Assembly: GCA_025351555.1 (NCBI GenBank)
Contig: JANXVS010000147.1
Location: 1 to 7,314, forward strand
DNA length: 7,314 nt
Source: Pseudomonadota bacterium
Lineage (GTDB): Bacteria; Pseudomonadota; Gammaproteobacteria; Xanthomonadales; Rhodanobacteraceae
Direction: 5' to 3'
Positions within the stretch are counted from its first letter, which is position 1; each line of letters opens with the position of its first letter. Below the pieces are notes generated by a model. It had not been told where the DNA came from, ran no database searches, and saw only the letters and a program-made list of their open reading frames with translations. This document shows, piece after piece, positions 6,585-7,314 of this stretch. Made by a program: the position numbers and the translations under genes.

Positions 6585-7314
6585 ATGAAAATCCTGTTCC
6601 GCATCGCTATATCGCTGCTGATCTGCGCCCTCACCGCCTGTGCGCCACAAGGGCCGAAGTATCCGCAGCAGGCTTATTCACCGCTGATCCTGATTTCAAT
6701 CGATGGCTATCGCGCCGATTACATCGAACGCAAGCTCTCGCCGAATCTCGCCATGCTGGCTGCCGATGGCGTGCGCGCCAAGGCGCTGCGCTCGGCCTTC
6801 CCCACCCTCACATTCCCGAATCACTACAGCATCGTCACCGGCCTGTATCCGGATCACCACGGCATCGTCAACAACCGTTTCGTCGATCCGGTAAGCGGCA
6901 AGCAATTTGTATACAACCACCCGGACACCACGGCCGATCCGGCATGGTGGGGCGGCGAGCCGCTGTGGGTGAGCGTCGAACGCCAGGGCAAACATGCGGC
7001 GACGATGTTTTGGCCAGGCTCGGATGTCGCCATTGACGGCGTGCGCCCGAAGTATTGGCTGCCGTTCAACGCCAAGACAAACCCCGACGCACGCGTGGAT
7101 CAGGCGCTGACATGGCTTGATCTGGCGCGCAGCGAACGCCCGGATTTCCTGACCTTGTATTTCGAACAGGTCGATCACGCCGGCCACGATCACGGCCCGG
7201 ATTCAGCCGAAGTCGATGCCGCCCTGCGCGAGGTTGACGCAGCGCTCGGGCATTTGATCACGGGCTTGAAACAACGTGGCATCTACGACATGGCGAATAT
7301 CGTCGTCGTCTCCG
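6585..7314 (+). CDS. lipoprotein alkaline phosphodiesterase / nucleotide pyrophosphatase, NPP family (partial, 3' end outside window)
   Basis: The frame gives 243 residues from ATG 6585 to the right edge. Residues 1-18 are a lipoprotein signal with lipobox LTAC (Cys19). The mature part belongs to the type I phosphodiesterase/nucleotide pyrophosphatase family of the alkaline phosphatase superfamily, studied in Xanthomonas NPP. Visible active-site parts: metal ligand Asp40 in LISIDGYRADY, nucleophile Thr76 in LTFPNHYSIVTG, Asn97 in IVNNRF (phosphate contact in the Xanthomonas enzyme), and ligands Asp197 and His201 in EQVDHAGHDHG. The D-x3-H spacing matches Asp210/His214 of the Xanthomonas protein. 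The remaining Asp-His pair and final His lie beyond the edge. It probably cleaves nucleotide or other phosphodiesters at the cell envelope, anchored by lipid. No Shine-Dalgarno is evident before the ATG; the lipoprotein signal fixes the start. It is divergent from the cus operon. Confidence 0.9.
   Translation, partial: MKILFRIAISLLICALTACAPQGPKYPQQAYSPLILISIDGYRADYIERKLSPNLAMLAADGVRAKALRSAFPTLTFPNHYSIVTGLYPDHHGIVNNRFVDPVSGKQFVYNHPDTTADPAWWGGEPLWVSVERQGKHAATMFWPGSDVAIDGVRPKYWLPFNAKTNPDARVDQALTWLDLARSERPDFLTLYFEQVDHAGHDHGPDSAEVDAALREVDAALGHLITGLKQRGIYDMANIVVVS

Noticed and set aside
1..7314. CRISPR arrays, tRNA/rRNA genes, insertion sequences or attachment sites
   Set aside because: I saw no spaced direct repeats, RNA gene signatures, transposase frames or terminal inverted repeats, including at the cusC-cusB junction.

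Overview
The window is GC-rich and densely coding. The gene families and style (a secreted protein carrying an 'IFRDGF'-type motif, a Xanthomonas-like nucleotide pyrophosphatase/phosphodiesterase, and a small secreted protein followed by a cusCBA-like operon) suggest a gammaproteobacterium of the Lysobacterales/Xanthomonadales. This placement is an inference from remembered family patterns, not a database match.

Layout, left to right. (1) On the minus strand, running off the left edge, is the start of a secreted cysteine-rich protein with MopE-type acidic repeats (1-593). (2) After a 147-base divergent gap comes a complete plus-strand YpfJ-type neutral zinc metallopeptidase (741-1643). (3) Seven bases further begins, convergently, the 3' end of a minus-strand operon that reads from right to left: a small secreted Cys-containing protein (6033-6416), the 5' end of a TolC/CusC-type outer-membrane factor (5687-5962), a CusB-type periplasmic adaptor lacking its N-terminus (4806-5684), and a CusA-type Cu(I)/Ag(I) RND pump (4809-1651). 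(4) A divergent gap of 168 bases with an AT-rich palindromic patch separates this operon from a plus-strand lipoprotein phosphodiesterase/nucleotide pyrophosphatase (6585 onward) that runs off the right edge.

The main result is that the copper/silver efflux operon is damaged in two independent places. At about 5720-5727 the beginning of cusC is joined directly to the interior of cusB, out of frame. This looks like a deletion that removed most of cusC and the export signal and N-terminal part of cusB. At 3904-3906 an in-frame TAG splits cusA into pieces of 301 and 734 residues. Everything else expected of a Cu/Ag pump remains, including the HME4 signature and the three methionines that bind Cu/Ag in E. 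coli CusA. This suggests recent decay, or an assembly or base-call artefact that must be excluded. No new biological system is evident; the interest lies in this broken metal-efflux locus, the possible operator in front of it, and the MopE-like gene at the left edge.
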